The notes: generated from the sequence alone by a model not told the origin. 17,116 bases of DNA from Chitinophaga pinensis (GCA_945897765.1 CAMDGP010000019.1:1-17116), one strand, 5' to 3'; positions 1 to 7,727 are shown, counted from the first letter of the stretch. Program-made: numbers and translations.

Positions 1-818
1 TCATTTAATATTTTAAAATCACCGTCATTGAAAGCTACTGTTTTCCATCTTTCTGAAGAAATTTTCTCTTTGTTGTTGATTAAAACAACTCCTTCTCCTT
101 CTATTTTATTTTCTTTCCAAGATCCTGTGTAAGTAATGCCAAAAAAATATTTCATTTCTCCTATTCCATGCATTTTATTGTCTTTAAAGCTGCCATTATA
201 TTCAGAGCCATTTCTAAATCTAAAATTTCCTTTACCATTTAGCCCATTTTGAAAATACCCATTATAAAATTCTCCGAAATCAAAATAAATCGAAATTTCT
301 CCTTGTAGTATTCCATTGTTCCAAATACCTTTTATTTTGTTCCCTTTACAATCATAAAATGTAGCTTCGCCATTCTCAAGATTATTTATCCAATTTCCTT
401 CATAATGATTTCCCAAAGAATCGAAATATTCTCCAAATCCATTTCTTTTATCATCTAACCATTTACCTTTGTAGTATGCCCCATCTGAAAAATATGGTTT
501 TGGAGAGCGATTTTCTGATAACCCTTTAAATTGATTATATACTAGACCATCTTTGTAATACATGATTCCATCTCCAACTTTTAAATCATTTAACCAATTT
601 CCCTTGAAAGAGTCTCCATTTTTATAATACATTTTACCTTTTCCATTTCTCATATTGTTTTCAAAATATCCTAAATATATAGAACTATCTGAATAAATAA
701 AAGTACCCAAACCATTTTTACAATCACCATCAATACATTTGGGTTTAACATTTTGACATTTTCCTACAATAGGTATAATGAATATCAACAAACAGGAAAT
801 AATCAAAGATTTTATCAT
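1..818 (-). CDS. Exported MORN-repeat protein, C-terminus cut by the window edge
   Basis: The frame opens with ATG at 818 and stays open to position 1 (272 codons), so the C-terminus lies outside the window. The first 18-21 residues are hydrophobic (MIKSLIISCLLIFIIPIVGK), which fits a signal peptide. There is a Cys just after this stretch, but no clean lipobox. The rest is made of about nine short repeats of the MORN type, with the recurring pattern Y-x-G-x-W/F-x-N/D-x-x-x-x-G-x-G-x-x-x-Y (for example YLGYFENNMRNGKGKMYY and YEGNWINNLENGEATFY). MORN repeats form extended beta-hairpin arrays that often bind partners or lipids; no enzyme domain is visible in this part. The gene lies 14 bp downstream of the WG-repeat gene on the same strand and is probably co-transcribed with it. 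The molecular function is unknown. Confidence 0.85.
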   Translation of the reverse strand, partial: MIKSLIISCLLIFIIPIVGKCQNVKPKCIDGDCKNGLGTFIYSDSSIYLGYFENNMRNGKGKMYYKNGDSFKGNWLNDLKVGDGIMYYKDGLVYNQFKGLSENRSPKPYFSDGAYYKGKWLDDKRNGFGEYFDSLGNHYEGNWINNLENGEATFYDCKGNKIKGIWNNGILQGEISIYFDFGEFYNGYFQNGLNGKGNFRFRNGSEYNGSFKDNKMHGIGEMKYFFGITYTGSWKENKIEGEGVVLINNKEKISSERWKTVAFNDGDFKILN

Positions 819-832
819 AACTGAATTGTTTT

Positions 833-1981
833 TTACTCTTCCTCTTCTTCTAAATTTTTTACCTTCTCTCCTTTTGTATTTATATAGAACTCTTCCTCCA
901 AAAAAGTCACTAATGACAAGCCTTTTTTATTGAATTCTTCTGCTCTATCGTATTTTAGTGTTATTACTTCAACACCTTTTAAATTTACGAAACCCCACAA
1001 AAATTCATCATTAATTTTCTTTGCTACAGGACACAAGCCTTGTGAAAAGTATGGGTATTCCTCACTTGCTGGAACTTCTCCCATATTAGGGAAAATACCT
1101 TCATAATTAATAGGAATAATTATTTGATTTTTTTTATTAATGATCCCCCACTTATTGTTAACACTTACAGCCGCAAATCCATCAAAAAAATTATGAACAT
1201 AATCGTAAACAATTGGAATTATTATTTTTCCCTTGGTGTCAATAAAACCGTATTTACCATTCATTTTTACAGGGCATAAACCATCCTCAAAGAAAACAAC
1301 CCAACCATATTCGGAATATGAACCACTCGTGCCGATTTCATCATATTCTATCTGGGTAATTAATTTTCCAGTTTTGTCAATTAAACCCCATTTCTTTTTG
1401 GCAGCCACTTCAAAGTCAGCTTGGTCATATCCTTCCCAATTATATATTTTACCATCTTTATCTGGAAAAATTTCTTCATTAGTTTTACGATCTACGTAAT
1501 TTCCATTTTGATTTTTGTAGATTCTACCAACATAGGCATAGTTTCCTTCTCCATAATGGTCATCAATTTGAATGTAATCATATGTTGGTTCAATGATAAT
1601 TTCTTCAAAATTTATATTAATAATAGTGTTTTTTTGTCCTTTTTTATAAGCGATAGCCAAACCTGACTTTTGAAATGCGCCAACATCATCATAATTTGTT
1701 ACTTTTATTATTTTACCAGTATAATCTAGAAAGGCAACTTTGTTATTTATTTTTATATCGCAAAAACCAAAAGAATTGAAATACTGCTCATAAGAAATTT
1801 CAAAACCTGTTAAACCTTCTTTTACCCACTTATTTTTTGCATCATCGAAGATTCCATATCCATAAGTTCCATCTGTCTGATACTGACGGCGCAAAATATA
1901 ATTTGTGTCAATATACTCTTGTGACTGAGCACAAACTGTAAAATTTAAAAATGCAATTGATGCTATTAATAATGCTTTCAT
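833..1981 (-). CDS. Exported WG-repeat protein
   Basis: A 382-residue protein with an N-terminal signal peptide (hydrophobic residues 3-17, likely cleavage after ...VCAQS). At least four WG-type repeats are visible: KWGLIDKTGKLI (197-208), KYGFIDTKGKIIIPIVYD (243-260), KWGIINKKNQIIIPINYE (277-294) and LWGFVNLKG...LKYD (328-345). More degenerate units lie at about 40-135. The repeated core is [KL]-[WY]-G-[FIL]-[IV]-[DN]-x-x-G-x-[IV]-I-x-P-x-x-Y-[DE]. WG repeats are common in exported Bacteroidota proteins and are thought to form a beta-propeller-like binding surface; no catalytic residues are known. The C-terminus ends in a run of five Glu. The start ATG at 1981 directly precedes the signal peptide. 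No TAnnTTTG promoter was found in the 151 bp upstream, so the transcription start is unclear. The MORN gene follows after 14 bp, which suggests a two-gene operon. Confidence 0.88.
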   Translation of the reverse strand: MKALLIASIAFLNFTVCAQSQEYIDTNYILRRQYQTDGTYGYGIFDDAKNKWVKEGLTGFEISYEQYFNSFGFCDIKINNKVAFLDYTGKIIKVTNYDDVGAFQKSGLAIAYKKGQKNTIININFEEIIIEPTYDYIQIDDHYGEGNYAYVGRIYKNQNGNYVDRKTNEEIFPDKDGKIYNWEGYDQADFEVAAKKKWGLIDKTGKLITQIEYDEIGTSGSYSEYGWVVFFEDGLCPVKMNGKYGFIDTKGKIIIPIVYDYVHNFFDGFAAVSVNNKWGIINKKNQIIIPINYEGIFPNMGEVPASEEYPYFSQGLCPVAKKINDEFLWGFVNLKGVEVITLKYDRAEEFNKKGLSLVTFLEEEFYINTKGEKVKNLEEEEE

Positions 1982-2065
1982 TTTATTGATTTAATGTTTA
2001 AATTATTCTTTCTATTGCAATACGATTTTTGTTTTCTTTACAAATCTCACTTTCTTTTCCCAAAA

Positions 2066-2105
2066 CAAAAAACCGATTTATCCTGCGTTGAGCAATTTGG
2101 ATAAA
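2066..2105 (-). terminator. Probable intrinsic terminator of the sensor-kinase operon
   Basis: Read on the minus strand, just after the kinase stop codon (2133), TTTATCC (2105-2099) can pair with GGATAAA (2083-2077) around a 15-nt loop. Four bases later comes a run of six T (2072-2067). The stem is only 7 bp and AT-rich and the loop is long, so it may be weak. It would separate the kinase operon from the WG/MORN genes. Confidence 0.45.
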
Positions 2106-2132
2106 CGCTCTAATTCCAGAAATAAGCGTGTT

Positions 2133-5102
2133 TTATCGAATGACCAAAGGCAGGTAAAAACGCACAACAGTTAGGTTGTTTTCTCGGGTAAAAGAGAATT
2201 TTTCAAGGAGCTGAGCATCAATGAGATTTAAGCGTTCACGAATAATGTTCATCGCTTTGGATGCTGGTTTTGGAGCAATGTCCGAGAAGCCTTCGCCATT
2301 GTCTGAAATTGTGACGCAAAGAAGATTGTCTATTTCAGTGAAATTTAAATAGAGGTGGTACTTTTTATTTCTGTTCGTAAAACCGTGTTCGAATGCATTT
2401 TCTACCAAAGGTTGAATCAATAAGGGCGGAATTTTTATTTTTCTAGAATCAAGCTCGCCTAACTCAAAATGCGTTTCAACATTGTTGCCAAAGCGCATGT
2501 TTTCCAATGCGTTAAAATGTGAGAGGTATTCTAATTCCTCCAAAAGAGAAATGTGCATCATAGATGAAAATTCCAACGTTTGACGCGTCAACTTCGAAAA
2601 CTTGTCCATGTATGTTAAGGCATTGTCCACATCTGATTTGATAATAAAGGAATGAATGGCAGTTAATGAATTGAAAATAAAATGGGGATTCATTTGCGAT
2701 TGCAAGGCTTCTAACTTGGTGTCAGAAATGCGTTTTAGTAACTCCGATTTTTGGCGTTCACGTTTTTGAATCGTTCGTGTTCTCCAAGTTGAAATAAAAA
2801 GCACAAAACCTACAAAAGTTAGCATTGCGAGTACAATAAACCAAAGTTGGTTCCAGAATGGTTTTGCTTTACTAATTGTGGCCAAAGAATATTCAATAGT
2901 TTTGCCAGTATATAAATCCTTTTGGCGAATTTTAATGGTATAATTTCCGCTTTCCAGTTGATTTAAAGAAAGAACTGATCCATTTAAACGTGTCCAATCT
3001 TTGCCGTTTAAAGTATAATTAAATACTATTTTTTGTCCGTGATACAAACAAATTCTATTCAAAGGAATAACTATAGACTGCTGGGAAGATGAAAATTTAA
3101 AGGCAGGTATTTTACCACTTTTTGCTGCTTTTTTACAAGATAAAAACACAGTATCTTTTGCTTGATTGGTGTTTATTAAAGAAGCAATATCCCAATAATA
3201 AGTTCCGAGATTTGTTACAATAACTAATTTTCCCTGGTGAACATTGAAATAAGAAACATTATTAAAAAAAAGTCCTTGTTCTTTATCCCTAAATGCGACT
3301 TTATTTTCATTTTGAAAAAAAACATTCAGTCCTCTATTCGTCAACACAAACAAATGTTCTCCATCTTGCGCGAGCTTAAGAATTGTTTCTCCATGAATTC
3401 TGGAATTATTAATTCTTTCCGTTAATCTGACTTTTCCCTTTGACCAAGTGAAACCAAGCAAATCATTACCACTATTAACTATGTAAAATCGATTTTTCCC
3501 ATCTGAACAAATATCTTTTATTTTCTCATCTTCGGTGGAGGGTAGTTTTATTTTCCTTGCTGTATCTTGACCGTGTTTCAAACTAAAAATACCATAAAGA
3601 GAAGAAGCAAATAAATGGGTGTTTTTTAGTTTGACAATTTTAATAGTGGCTTTGGGTTCATCTGTTGAGTTGGGCTGGGTAAGTTCAATGAGCCATTCAT
3701 TGTTTTTAGTTTTACTCAAACGTGCTAAATTTCCATTAGGACAATAATAAAGTACGTAGTTGTTTGTAAAAATGAAATGGTCTGTTTCAATGTTAACGAC
3801 ATTGAGTATCTCCCCTTGCATCGATATTTCAAAAAAACCAGCATTGGAAGAAACATAAATTTTGCCATTGTGAACTTGGACTTTTTTTAACTGTAAGTTT
3901 TCTTTGTTTATTGGAACTTGAAATCCTTTTGTTTTTAGCGCTGCTATTCCTGGTTTGGTTCTGATAAAAAGCAGCTGTTTTTCATTAATCTTCGCGAAGA
4001 ATTGTTTATTTGAAATGATGAACTTTTGTCCATTCAACTGTTGAATTGATAAACCGCTCTCTAAAACTGCGATTTTAACTTTTCCATCATCCCAATAATC
4101 CTTTATTTGCGATTCTGTGGTTTTATAAAATTCAGGAGAATCATCAATAATGTGTAGACCATCGTCTAATGTTGTAATCCAAATTTTAGATTTTTGTTTG
4201 TCTTTATAAAATGACCATAATTGCTTTGAATCGATACCATAATCCAAAGAAACATCTTCAATTTTTCCATTTTTTAATAAAAGTAAACCTCCTGATGAAC
4301 AGTAAACACAATTAGCAGCCATTAAAACACCTTTTTTTGTTGGAGCCACATCCCAAATAATATTTGGATTAAAAGGAATTGCGTTTACCGAATCTATTGG
4401 GAAATGGCTAGTGGTGGTATCAACAGATAAACCATTGTGATTTGAGAAATAGTTGTTTTTTCCGACTTTAAAAAAAAATATTTGTGAATACAATTTTCCT
4501 AAACTTTCGCATTGCAGTTTTCCTGAACTAAGTTGGGACTTGTAATATCCATGTGTTCGACTTAAAAAATAGAGTTGATTGTTTTCTTCCCAAAACTGCA
4601 TTACTTGAAATCGATCGTATCTATCAAATTTTTGAGTATTGTAATTGTAAAATTTATTGCCTGACAGTACCGAAACTCCACGTTCAGTTCCAATCCAAAG
4701 TTGTTGTTTTTTGTCGAAATACAATCTTCTAATTTCCTGATGTACCAATCCATTTTTAGTAGAAAAATTCTTATATTTCTTACCGTCAAACTTTGTCAAT
4801 CCATCACCATAACAAGCAATCCATAGATTTCCAAATTTATCCTCCTTGATGTCGCGAATAAAATTTCCTGCGAGTCCATTTTTCTTGGTAAAAGTTTTTA
4901 GTTGAAATCCGTCGTATTTTACCAAACCAGCATCGGTACCAATCCACATAATGCCTCTTGAATCTTTCAAAACACAATAAACGGCATTGGAAGGTAATCC
5001 GTCTTTAATAGTTAAATGAACAGAAGGGAAACGTTGAGCTGACAGAAAAGTACAACTCCATGTTAAATAAAATAAAAGACTAAATTTTAGAAGTAATTGC
5101 AT
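2133..5102 (-). CDS. LytS-type sensor histidine kinase with Reg_prop propeller and Y_Y_Y sensor
   Basis: A 989-residue membrane kinase. An N-terminal hydrophobic stretch (about 3-22) serves as signal peptide or anchor. Reg_prop beta-propeller blades follow, for example DSRGIMWIGTDAGLVKYDG (47-65), FGNLWIACYGDGLTKFDG (90-107), QLWIGTERGVSVLSG (134-148) and KIWITTLDDGLHII (306-319). A Y_Y_Y-like beta domain lies at about 680-745, one transmembrane helix at 751-771 and a short coiled linker at 775-800. The cytoplasmic part is a His_kinase/HATPase pair of the LytS family: phospho-acceptor His807 in QMNPHFIFNSL, N-box PLVENAFEHG (898-907) and G-box DNGEGF (934-939). The large propeller is predicted to face the periplasm; its signal is unknown. 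The start codon lies inside the end of the regulator gene (23-bp overlap), so the two are translationally coupled and probably form one phosphorelay. Unlike hybrid HTCS proteins it has no fused receiver or DNA-binding domain. Confidence 0.93.
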   Translation of the reverse strand: MQLLLKFSLLFYLTWSCTFLSAQRFPSVHLTIKDGLPSNAVYCVLKDSRGIMWIGTDAGLVKYDGFQLKTFTKKNGLAGNFIRDIKEDKFGNLWIACYGDGLTKFDGKKYKNFSTKNGLVHQEIRRLYFDKKQQLWIGTERGVSVLSGNKFYNYNTQKFDRYDRFQVMQFWEENNQLYFLSRTHGYYKSQLSSGKLQCESLGKLYSQIFFFKVGKNNYFSNHNGLSVDTTTSHFPIDSVNAIPFNPNIIWDVAPTKKGVLMAANCVYCSSGGLLLLKNGKIEDVSLDYGIDSKQLWSFYKDKQKSKIWITTLDDGLHIIDDSPEFYKTTESQIKDYWDDGKVKIAVLESGLSIQQLNGQKFIISNKQFFAKINEKQLLFIRTKPGIAALKTKGFQVPINKENLQLKKVQVHNGKIYVSSNAGFFEISMQGEILNVVNIETDHFIFTNNYVLYYCPNGNLARLSKTKNNEWLIELTQPNSTDEPKATIKIVKLKNTHLFASSLYGIFSLKHGQDTARKIKLPSTEDEKIKDICSDGKNRFYIVNSGNDLLGFTWSKGKVRLTERINNSRIHGETILKLAQDGEHLFVLTNRGLNVFFQNENKVAFRDKEQGLFFNNVSYFNVHQGKLVIVTNLGTYYWDIASLINTNQAKDTVFLSCKKAAKSGKIPAFKFSSSQQSIVIPLNRICLYHGQKIVFNYTLNGKDWTRLNGSVLSLNQLESGNYTIKIRQKDLYTGKTIEYSLATISKAKPFWNQLWFIVLAMLTFVGFVLFISTWRTRTIQKRERQKSELLKRISDTKLEALQSQMNPHFIFNSLTAIHSFIIKSDVDNALTYMDKFSKLTRQTLEFSSMMHISLLEELEYLSHFNALENMRFGNNVETHFELGELDSRKIKIPPLLIQPLVENAFEHGFTNRNKKYHLYLNFTEIDNLLCVTISDNGEGFSDIAPKPASKAMNIIRERLNLIDAQLLEKFSFTRENNLTVVRFYLPLVIR

Positions 5103-5835
5103 TGATTAAACCCGAATTGTTTCGCACCGAAACCGGCAGTTTCACTCCATTAATTAACTCTACAAATAAACCAATCGATTTGTCATATCTGGTAAGATAA
5201 TTCAAATTTACAACATACGATTTATGTATTCTAAAAAAAGACTTTTGAGGTAACATTTCTTCAATGATACGAAGTGTTTTGCAAACAAGTATTGTTCGAT
5301 CATCAAATGTGTAGATTTTAGTATAATTTCCCTGCGCTTCGGCGAATAAGATGTTTCCAATTTTTTCTAAAATGAACCCTTTTTCGGTTACTAAAGCAAT
5401 TTTACCAAAATTGAAAGGATCAGCATTGTAATGTTCGATAATTCGACCCACGTCAGATGAAGGGTTTTTACGTTCATTTTTCTTTTCAAGTCGCTTTAAT
5501 GCTTCAGCCAAATCCAATTGACCTATTGGTTTGAGCAAATAATCTTGAGCCGAATGTTGAATAGCTTCAATTGCGAACTCCTTGTGTGCTGTTGTAAAAA
5601 TAACTTCAAATTTTATAGTATCAAAGTAATCAAACAATTTGAATCCTCTTTCATTAGGCATCTGAATGTCCAAAAAAACTATATCAGGTTGGAATTTTTT
5701 TATTGCTTCCACACCTTCAGAAATTGAAGGGCAAGCAGCCAAAACCACTATCTTAGAACTAAAATACCTTTCTATTAAATGTTCAAGATACTCTCTCGCA
5801 TTTTGTTCATCCTCAATTATTATACAACGCAACAT
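5080..5835 (-). CDS. LytTR-family response regulator
   Basis: A 251-residue regulator with an N-terminal receiver domain (about 1-120). The acidic pair is E8/D9, the phospho-acceptor is Asp56 in VFLDIQMP, the switch Thr is in IFTTAHK (81-82) and the conserved Lys is K102 in LLKPI. A LytTR DNA-binding domain follows at about 150-248; FAEAQGNYTKIY and SFFRIHKSYVVNL are the usual signature stretches. It is the first gene of the pair: its last 23 bp overlap the start of the sensor kinase, so the kinase is almost certainly its partner. LytTR regulators bind paired direct repeats in promoters; the targets cannot be told from this window. ATG at 5835 is right for a receiver beginning LRCIIIEDE. A TATATTTG box ends 4 nt before the ATG, so the mRNA may be leaderless. 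Confidence 0.94.
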   Translation of the reverse strand: MLRCIIIEDEQNAREYLEHLIERYFSSKIVVLAACPSISEGVEAIKKFQPDIVFLDIQMPNERGFKLFDYFDTIKFEVIFTTAHKEFAIEAIQHSAQDYLLKPIGQLDLAEALKRLEKKNERKNPSSDVGRIIEHYNADPFNFGKIALVTEKGFILEKIGNILFAEAQGNYTKIYTFDDRTILVCKTLRIIEEMLPQKSFFRIHKSYVVNLNYLTRYDKSIGLFVELINGVKLPVSVRNNSGLINAITSKI

Positions 5836-5839
5836 CGGG

Positions 5840-5847
5840 CAAATATA
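5840..5847 (-). promoter_or_regulatory. Possible -7 box (TATATTTG) directly upstream of the LytTR regulator
   Basis: On the minus strand, TATATTTG matches the Bacteroidota -7 element TAnnTTTG and ends 4 nt before the start codon at 5835. No TTG -33 element is found 17-23 nt further upstream, so this rests on the -7 box alone. If used, transcription would start at or next to the ATG. Confidence 0.35.
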
Positions 5848-6051
5848 AATATTAAAAAGAGCATAAATTTTGTATGTTATTTACCGTATGACATTTTACC
5901 ATCATCGTTGTGTTTTTTAAAATAAACGTGAGATTTTAGCTTTTAATTAAAGTTTTTTGAATTTCGCAGATGTTTCCCTAAATCCCGACAGGTATATTAT
6001 ACTCAACCCAGAACAACAAATAGTTTAGGACTAATCAATCTTAATTTAAAT

Positions 6052-6169
6052 AAGAGATTCCTCCTTTTAGTCGGAATGACCATCATTTAGGGTTATTATG
6101 CGAAAATGCAAAGCATTTTCGCCTTGTTATACCCCAAACGGTCATTCCGACAAGAGGGAGGAATCTCTT
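6052..6169. repeat. 118-bp near-perfect palindrome (REP- or MITE-like intergenic element)
   Basis: Three nested complementary blocks share one centre. The outer arms are AAGAGATTCCTCC (6052-6064) with GGAGGAATCTCTT (6157-6169). The middle arms are GTCGGAATGACC (6070-6081) with GGTCATTCCGAC (6140-6151). The inner arms are GCGAAAATGC (6100-6109) with GCATTTTCGC (6113-6122) around an AAA loop. That gives 35 perfect base pairs. The 5-nt spacer between the outer and middle arms pairs largely through G-U in RNA. It lies in the 441-bp non-coding stretch 5836-6276, about 110 bp beyond the end of the small exported-protein gene and 217 bp upstream of the LytTR regulator. No coding potential was seen in it. 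The rest of the stretch shows only AT-rich sequence. Confidence 0.85.
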
Positions 6170-6276
6170 GCAAACTTATTTATTTTAAAGACCTAGTAAA
6201 GAAATTTGGAAATTCAAAAAGTTTTTAATTGCAACTTTTAGTCTTTGGTTTCCTGTGAAATGAATTTAATACAAAC

Positions 6277-6660
6277 CTATTCTACTTTTTGAAGCAAGGT
6301 TTCAGGCTGCGGAAAAACACCTTTTCTCAATAAAGTTCGATTCTTTAAATCCAAAGAAAACAAGGCTGGAATTCCTGTTTCTTCCATTGCTCCTGTAATT
6401 TTATATTCCTTTTTAGTGATTTTTTCAACTTTGTAAGTGCCGACGTATTTTACTTTTCCAACTAAAACAAACAAGCTGTCTTTTTTCAGTGTAACTCTTA
6501 AATATTCGGAATTAACTTTAACGATTTCTTCACCCAAATTAATTGAATACGAAGGGAGCGTTCCATCGTACGCTTTCAAATACTTTTTCTTCAACTTTAC
6601 AGTTTGACCGAAAGCGACAAATGCAAAAGTGCTAGCAAAGAGAAAAACCACTATTTTCAT
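6277..6660 (-). CDS. Small exported protein of unknown function
   Basis: A 127-residue protein with a clear signal peptide: MKIVVFLF, then a hydrophobic stretch to about residue 17, with likely cleavage after ...VAFGQ. The mature part is rich in Lys and beta-type patterns (VKLKKKYLKAYDG, YLRVTLKKDSLFVLVGKVKYVGTYKVEKITKKEYKI in two pieces), like a small beta-barrel or lipocalin-like domain. No family was recognised and no Cys or catalytic motif is seen. ATG at 6660 is the natural start because the signal peptide begins there. A sequence close to a -7 box (TACTTTCG at 6672-6665, one mismatch to TAnnTTTG) has a TTG 23 nt further upstream (6698-6696) and could drive it. The gene stands alone, 102 bp downstream of the toxin gene. 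Confidence 0.72.
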   Translation of the reverse strand: MKIVVFLFASTFAFVAFGQTVKLKKKYLKAYDGTLPSYSINLGEEIVKVNSEYLRVTLKKDSLFVLVGKVKYVGTYKVEKITKKEYKITGAMEETGIPALFSLDLKNRTLLRKGVFPQPETLLQKVE

Positions 6661-6762
6661 AAAACGAAAGTAAAGAATATATGCTGAATAACCTTCAATA
6701 GAACTTAAAAAGCAGATTTTAAAATATTTCAGAAGATTAAATTTAAATTAATCCAAAAAAAC

Positions 6763-7071
6763 TTATTTTATCCAATGATCATTTGGGTTTTTATAGGTAC
6801 AAATCAACGCAAATACAAATACTGTATTCGTCTTGTGATTAACATTGAAATGAATTAAATAGGGGAATTTTTCAACAGCCAAACAACGTATATTTTTGTA
6901 TCGAATTTGGTATAGTAAAGCATCTTTTTTCAAGGAATTTAGCTCACCTTTTACTAATTTGTAAAACCGTTTTCCTAAATTTTCATTGATACTACTGTAA
7001 TGGTCAACAGCATTCTGAATATCTTCAACCAACGCTTCATTTAATATCACGTTGAAATTGTAATCTTTCAC
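6763..7071 (-). CDS. RelE/ParE-family toxin of a type II toxin-antitoxin pair
   Basis: A 102-residue protein with the RelE/ParE layout: two N-terminal helices (about 10-50), then a beta-sheet core with YQIRYKNIRCLAVEKFPYLIHF split over 54-75 and a final strand-turn VFVFALICTYKNPNDHW (84-100). Arg57, Arg62, Lys68 and the terminal His99-Trp100 fall where this family has RNA-contacting or structural residues. Family members are mRNA interferases or gyrase poisons; which applies here cannot be decided. The start codon is GTG at 7071-7069 and overlaps the antitoxin stop as GTGA (4 bp), so translation is coupled. The antitoxin lies first, as is usual. A K/R-rich small protein with these motifs next to a small acidic partner makes the assignment fairly safe. 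Confidence 0.82.
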   Translation of the reverse strand: MKDYNFNVILNEALVEDIQNAVDHYSSINENLGKRFYKLVKGELNSLKKDALLYQIRYKNIRCLAVEKFPYLIHFNVNHKTNTVFVFALICTYKNPNDHWIK

Positions 7072-7289
7072 CCTTTAGATTTAATTTTACTATCCAAGTC
7101 TTCCAATGAAAAGAAATCTTCTGCTTTTGAATTCTTCATTCGTTCCAAAACGATTTCTTTTTGCCACTCAGGAACTTCAAAATCTTCAACCTTAGTCAAG
7201 CATTCAACACCAAATTGTTGTGTCAAAAATTCAATTAATTGATTGAACTTATTATCAGTAACATTTATGGTTATACTAACTTGTTTCAT
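7068..7289 (-). CDS. Antitoxin partner of the RelE/ParE-type toxin
   Basis: A 73-residue protein. The N-terminal half (KQVSITINVTDNKFNQLIEFLTQ) looks like a short strand followed by a helix, which fits a dimerising domain. The C-terminal half (PEWQKEIVLERMKNSKAEDFFSLEDLDSKIK in two parts) is a charged, probably flexible toxin-wrapping tail of the kind seen in Bacteroidota addiction-module antitoxins. The frame extends upstream to an ATG at 7343, but a strong promoter (TTG-N20-TATCTTTG, 7371-7341) places transcription start near 7336, downstream of that codon. ATG at 7289 is therefore the more likely start, with a leader of about 45 nt. The stop codon overlaps the toxin GTG. Antitoxins usually repress their own promoter. 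Confidence 0.78.
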   Translation of the reverse strand: MKQVSITINVTDNKFNQLIEFLTQQFGVECLTKVEDFEVPEWQKEIVLERMKNSKAEDFFSLEDLDSKIKSKG

Positions 7290-7340
7290 AGTTCGATGGT
7301 TCTTATTTTTTAACGAAACATTCTGAAATCGTTTCTTGTT

Positions 7341-7371
7341 CAAAGATACATTATTTGCAATAAACTAACAA
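7341..7371 (-). promoter_or_regulatory. Promoter of the toxin-antitoxin operon (TTG-N20-TATCTTTG)
   Basis: On the minus strand, TTG (7371-7369), a 20-nt spacer and TATCTTTG (7348-7341) match the Bacteroidota sigma-A consensus exactly in both boxes and in spacing. Transcription should begin about 5 nt past the G, near 7336. This is upstream of ATG 7289 and downstream of the alternative ATG at 7343. Confidence 0.8.
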
Positions 7372-7471
7372 TTCAATTAAACATAACTTGTATATACGTT
7401 TTCGCAATTATAAATAATTCAAAAGTCAAAAAAATAAACGTTCCTAGAGACAGAAAACTAGTTATTGTCTA

Positions 7472-7727
7472 GTAGCGAAAATAATCGGCCTTAAATTTCA
7501 TGGTTTTAGCTACCGAACTGAAACTGTTGATTTTTAGAATTTCTGTAAGAACATTCTTGAAAATTTCAGTTTCAAAAGGTAGTTAAAATTGTTCGCTACG
7601 AGTTGTAAATAGTTATATAATTATGATTTGCGAACAAAATGAAATTCAGAGCCTTGACTTTTTGGTTACTTTTTGGTCAAGCAAAAAGAACTGTAAAAAT
7701 TAAATATTAGCTCAAATTCTGATTTTC
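7472..7727 (+). repeat. Structured dispersed repeat, copy 1
   Basis: About 256 bp that reappear, inverted, at 13871-14135. Identical blocks include TTAAAATTGTTCGC (7584-7597), AAATTCAGAGCCTTGA (7642-7657) and GAACTGAAACT (7515-7525). Stem-loops: TAGCTACC (7507-7514) with GGTAGTTA (7579-7586); GAAACTG (7520-7526) with CAGTTTC (7568-7574), with an apex AAGAACATTCTT (7547-7558); TTGTTCGC (7590-7597) with GCGAACAA (7630-7637); CTTGAC (7653-7658) with GTCAAG (7676-7681). It fills much of the 553-bp gap between the divergent antitoxin and ftsX genes. No ORF is conserved between copies. Outside the repeat, 7728-7896 shows no recognisable feature and no clear ftsX promoter. Confidence 0.85.

Noticed and set aside
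1233..1666. Plus-strand open frames opposite the WG-repeat gene
   Set aside because: They lie wholly inside a well-supported gene on the other strand and show no domain, promoter or start context.
5518..5848. Plus-strand frames opposite the LytTR regulator
   Set aside because: Antisense to conserved receiver-domain codons; low-complexity composition with no family resemblance.
6230..6265. AAAAGTT/AACTTTT hairpin after the small exported-protein gene as a terminator
   Set aside because: Only 7 AT pairs and no proper T-run, so it was not called.
7290..7343. Upstream extension of the antitoxin to ATG 7343
   Set aside because: A consensus promoter overlaps that codon and would start the mRNA downstream of it; the extra residues (NKKRFQNVSLKNKNHRT) do not look like part of the fold.
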